Source of the DNA: Desulfovibrio desulfuricans
GTDB taxonomy: Bacteria; Desulfobacterota; Desulfovibrionia; Desulfovibrionales; Desulfovibrionaceae
Direction: 5' to 3'
Length of the DNA stretch: 7,751 bases
Assembly: GCA_003251995.1 (NCBI GenBank)
Contig: QKDT01000256.1
Location: 1 to 7,751 of the forward strand
Shown piece after piece: positions 5,446 to 7,751 of this stretch. A program made the translations under genes and the position numbers. The notes under the pieces are model-generated. The model worked only from the letters and a program-made list of their open reading frames with translations. It had not been told where the DNA came from and made no database searches. Every line of letters starts with the position of its first letter. Within the stretch, counting starts at the first letter, position 1.

Positions 5446-5694
5446 TCGGCTCAGGGCGGTCAGGCCAATGCCCGCAAAAACCGCCCCGCCAATCTTACCG
5501 GTCTGACCACAAAGTCATAACGATAAGGAATGCGCGTAGCAACCTGATTTTGATTGCGCAGATGCGGTTGCCAACTGATCTGTGGGCTGCAAACCAAACG
5601 ATTATCGCTAGTTACAAAAAATCTCTGGCTAACAGTCGTCGGTTGCATACGTTAGGAATGGTCACCTTTGTGACCGCCTGTTGGGAGAACAGCC
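5446..5694 (+). other. Structured 249-base spacer inside the ABC operon
   Basis: The gap between the binding-protein and first permease genes is long for such an operon and holds no gene. It has a perfect 7-bp inverted repeat GGGCGGT/ACCGCCC (5454-5460 and 5480-5486) shortly after the stop codon; GCAACC/GGTTGC (5539-5544 and 5566-5571) with overlapping TGCGC/GCGCA (5531-5535 and 5556-5560); and a perfect GGTCAC-CTTT-GTGACC hairpin (5660-5675) just before the permease ribosome-binding site. None has a terminator-type T-run. Such structures between binding-protein and permease genes often protect the upstream mRNA so that more binding protein than permease is made; that role is inferred here. 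Confidence 0.55.
5495..5509. promoter_or_regulatory. Putative GntR/FadR-type operator, copy 2
   Basis: TTACCGGTCTGACCA matches copy 1 (4566-4580) at 14 of 15 positions, and its core GGTC-T-GACC is a perfect 9-base palindrome with a central base. It lies 50 bases after the binding-protein stop, inside the operon, where it could act as a second site for the divergent regulator. Confidence 0.5.
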
Positions 5695-6363
5695 ATGGCC
5701 TATCAGTTTACCTTCGAGCCCATAGCGGCAAACTGGCCATTGCTGGTTCAGGGAGCAGCACTGACGCTGGCCCTTACTGCGGTCAGCGCAACGGTGGGAC
5801 TTGCCGTGGGAATTTTGGGAGCGGTTTCGCGTGAGTGGCGGCTGCCTTTTCTGCACCCGATTTTTACGGTCTATGTGGAATGCATACGCAACACGCCTTT
5901 TATCGTGCAGTTGTACTTTATCTATTTTGGGCTGCCTGCCCTTGGGGTGCGTCTGAATGGGTGGGAGGCGTCCGTACTGGCGATGGTTGTCAACCTGGGC
6001 GCATATTCGACAGAAATCATCCGTGCAGGCGTGGTCGCTGTTCCCAAAGGCCTTATAGAAGCTGCCGATTCACTTGCAATGACCCGCTGGCAGTGTCTGC
6101 GTCACGTCATTTTGCGCCCGGCGCTCAAAACGGTATGGCCCGCCCTGTGCAGTCAGATTGTCATTGTCATGCTTGGGTCCTCGGTTTGTTCGCAAATAGC
6201 TGCCGAAGAGCTGACCTTTGAAGCGAACCTCATCCAGAGCCGCACGTTCCGCGCCTTTGAGGTCTATCTGGCAAGCACCTTCATGTACCTTGCCTTGGCT
6301 ATAGCCGTACGCAAATGCCTGCATGCCTTTGGCAAACACTATATCCGCAGGGGGCGCGCATGA
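5695..6363 (+). CDS. Polar amino-acid ABC transporter permease (first)
   Basis: 222 residues; an inner-membrane subunit of the HisM/GlnP type with about five hydrophobic segments (near 16-45, 58-82, 92-115, 148-168 and 188-208). VECIRNTPFIVQLYFIYFG (61-79) is the conserved family segment after the first helices. The cytoplasmic EAA loop that docks onto the ATPase spans about 107-145, with EIIRAGVVAVPKGLIEAAD then SLAM. Two family-typical positions differ: the Gly of EAAxxLG is A128, and the PKGQ Gln is L120. GGGAG at 5683-5687 precedes the ATG by seven bases. The stop overlaps the next start by four bases (ATGA), implying translational coupling. It probably pairs with the second permease as a heterodimer. 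Confidence 0.93.
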   Translation: MAYQFTFEPIAANWPLLVQGAALTLALTAVSATVGLAVGILGAVSREWRLPFLHPIFTVYVECIRNTPFIVQLYFIYFGLPALGVRLNGWEASVLAMVVNLGAYSTEIIRAGVVAVPKGLIEAADSLAMTRWQCLRHVILRPALKTVWPALCSQIVIVMLGSSVCSQIAAEELTFEANLIQSRTFRAFEVYLASTFMYLALAIAVRKCLHAFGKHYIRRGRA

Positions 6364-7016
6364 TCAGCTTTACCCTTTGGGATATGGTGCGCCACCTGCT
6401 TGTGGGTGCGGGCTGGACGATACTGCTTTCTGTCATTGCCTTTGTGCTGGGCGGCGGCATGGGCCTGCTGGTGCTTTTTGCACGCATCTCGCCCAAGGCG
6501 CATTTGCAGAAACTTGCCAAGGTGTACATTGAATTTTTTCAAGACACCCCGCTGCTTATGCAGTTTTTCCTCATTTTTTTCGGCCTGGCCCTGTTTGGAG
6601 TTGATATATCGCCTCTGGCAGCAGCCACGCTGGGCCTTACGTTTTTTACAAGCGCATATCTGGCTGAAATCTGGCGTGGATGTGTGGAAGCGTTGCCAAA
6701 GGGTCAGTGGGAGGCATCGGAATGCCTTGCAATGAGCCGCCGAGAGCAACTGCGCTACGTTATTCTGCCCCAGGCTTTGCGCATAGCCATCCCCCCGACT
6801 GTGGGCTTTTCAGTACAGGTAGTTAAAGGCACGGCAGTGGCCTCGATCATCGGCTTTATTGAAATCACCAAAACCGGAACCATGATTGCCAACGCAACCT
6901 TCAGGCCATTGCTTGTGTACGGGCTTGTGGCTGTGGGCTATTTTCTTATGTGCTATCCGCTGTCGGCCTTTGCCCGACGCATCGAAAGGAGGCTCCATGC
7001 CACTGGTCGTCGTTGA
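6360..7016 (+). CDS. Polar amino-acid ABC transporter permease (second)
   Basis: 218 residues; an inner-membrane permease of the same family as its upstream neighbour. Conserved stretches are VYIEFFQDTPLLMQFFLIFFG (55-75, given here only as YIEFFQDTPLLMQ and FFLIFFG) and the EAA loop from about 103: EIWRGCVEALPKGQWEAS, then ECLAM, then VILPQALRIAIPP (134-146). The loop keeps PKGQ and LPQAL but has A124 where the family usually has Gly, as in the first permease. Start: ATG 6360 overlaps the previous stop as ATGA; an in-frame ATG at 6315 would add 15 residues inside the upstream gene and is less likely. It overlaps the ATPase gene by 20 bases, so the last three genes form a tightly coupled block. 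Together the two permeases form the membrane channel. Confidence 0.93.
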   Translation: MISFTLWDMVRHLLVGAGWTILLSVIAFVLGGGMGLLVLFARISPKAHLQKLAKVYIEFFQDTPLLMQFFLIFFGLALFGVDISPLAAATLGLTFFTSAYLAEIWRGCVEALPKGQWEASECLAMSRREQLRYVILPQALRIAIPPTVGFSVQVVKGTAVASIIGFIEITKTGTMIANATFRPLLVYGLVAVGYFLMCYPLSAFARRIERRLHATGRR

Positions 7017-7725
7017 CGAGCTGCACAAGCAGTTTGGTGAAACCAAGGTATTGCGTGGGGTAAACCTCACTGTGGAAGAAGGCGACGTAGTCGCCGTCAT
7101 AGGCCGCAGTGGATCAGGGAAAAGCACTTTTTTACGCATTCTTAACGGCTTGGAAACCTTTGATGCGGGCATTGTGAGAATTGACGGAATGAGGGTCAGC
7201 GGGCTGGAAACCGATCTGCGCCCCCTTCGGCTCAAGGTGGGTATGGTTTTTCAGCAGTTCAACCTGTTCCCCCACCTAACGGCTGGCGAAAACGTCATGC
7301 TGGCTCCGCGCATTGTCAAAAAGGATTCAGAGGCCAATGTTCGGGAGATTGCCGAAGAGATGCTCGCCCGGGTGGGCCTTGCCGACAAGTTCAACTCCTT
7401 TCCCGATCAGCTTTCTGGCGGGCAGCAGCAGCGCGTGGCGATAGCCAGAGCCCTCGCCATGCGCCCCAAGATGCTGCTGTGTGACGAAATAACCTCTGCC
7501 CTTGACCCGGAACTGGTGGGCGAGGTGCTTGAAGTGGTGCGCAAGCTGGCAGCAGAAGGCATGACCTTGATCATGGTCACCCACGAGATGCGCTTTGCGC
7601 GCGAGGTGGGAAACAAGCTGGTGTTCATGCACCAGGGAAAAGTTCACGAGGCCGGGGCCCCCAAGGCGCTTTTTGCCAACCCCGCCACGCCGGAACTGGC
7701 ATCGTTTATTCAAACGATAGGCTGA
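6997..7725 (+). CDS. Polar amino-acid ABC transporter ATP-binding protein
   Basis: 242 residues, normal for GlnQ/HisP-type ATPases, which drive import from the cytoplasmic face as a dimer. All nucleotide motifs are present in order: Walker A GRSGSGKST (36-44), Q-loop GMVFQQFNLFPHLT with Q86, signature LSGGQQQR (139-146), Walker B MLLCDEITSALD (159-170) with catalytic E164, and switch H196 (VTHEMRFA). One oddity is DEIT where the family nearly always has DEPT (I165 for Pro). Start: ATG 6997 has a strong AAAGGAGG at 6985-6992; upstream in-frame starts would lie inside the permease gene and before the natural domain edge. It is the last gene of the operon within the window; no clear terminator is seen in the 26 bases after its stop. 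Confidence 0.96.
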   Translation: MPLVVVDELHKQFGETKVLRGVNLTVEEGDVVAVIGRSGSGKSTFLRILNGLETFDAGIVRIDGMRVSGLETDLRPLRLKVGMVFQQFNLFPHLTAGENVMLAPRIVKKDSEANVREIAEEMLARVGLADKFNSFPDQLSGGQQQRVAIARALAMRPKMLLCDEITSALDPELVGEVLEVVRKLAAEGMTLIMVTHEMRFAREVGNKLVFMHQGKVHEAGAPKALFANPATPELASFIQTIG

Positions 7726-7751
7726 TCTTTTTGAGCAATTTATTGTGAAAT

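Noticed and set aside
5412..5834. 140-codon plus-strand frame bridging the binding-protein and permease genes
   Set aside because: It overlaps both real genes out of frame and its translation shows no domain.
7726..7751. Terminator after the ATPase gene
   Set aside because: TCTTTTT is present but there is no hairpin before it in the visible bases; the window ends too soon to judge.
1..7751. CRISPR array, insertion sequence or phage genes
   Set aside because: No regularly spaced repeats, transposase, integrase or phage-like frames were seen on either strand.

Overview
The window reads as an ordinary stretch of a bacterial chromosome of moderate to high GC. It most resembles a Desulfovibrio-type sulfate reducer (Desulfovibrionaceae). 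The main basis is the pair at 581-3017: an ArsR-type regulator fused to a methyltransferase-like domain, followed by S-adenosylhomocysteinase. This matches the SahR-AhcY pair known from Desulfovibrio. The taxonomic call is an inference from gene order and protein look, not from a search.

Layout. 1-439 (minus) is the N-terminal part of a DUF721/DciA-like protein that runs off the left edge. 440-580 is a divergent intergenic region with a perfect palindrome close to the next start codon. 581-1504 and 1596-3017 (plus) are sahR and ahcY, closed by a strong hairpin terminator at 3031-3073. 3074-3749 holds no gene I can support, only small hairpins and one tRNA T-arm-like stem-loop. 3750-4487 (minus) is a FadR-type GntR regulator. 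It is divergent from a four-gene polar amino-acid ABC importer on the plus strand: periplasmic binding protein 4642-5445, permease 5695-6363, permease 6360-7016 and ATPase 6997-7725.

How the parts work together. AhcY removes S-adenosylhomocysteine (SAH), the inhibitory by-product of methylation. SahR most likely senses SAH through its methyltransferase fold and represses the pair. In the second half, the GntR regulator probably controls the ABC importer: a 15-bp sequence of the FadR-operator style (core GGTCT[T/G]ACC) lies at the likely importer promoter and recurs with one mismatch between the binding-protein and permease genes.

The most useful points beyond standard annotation are: the edge-truncated DciA-like gene; the repeated putative GntR operator; the long structured spacer inside the ABC operon; and departures from family-typical residues in the binding protein, both permeases and the ATPase. 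I see no CRISPR array, insertion sequence, phage gene or convincing new system.
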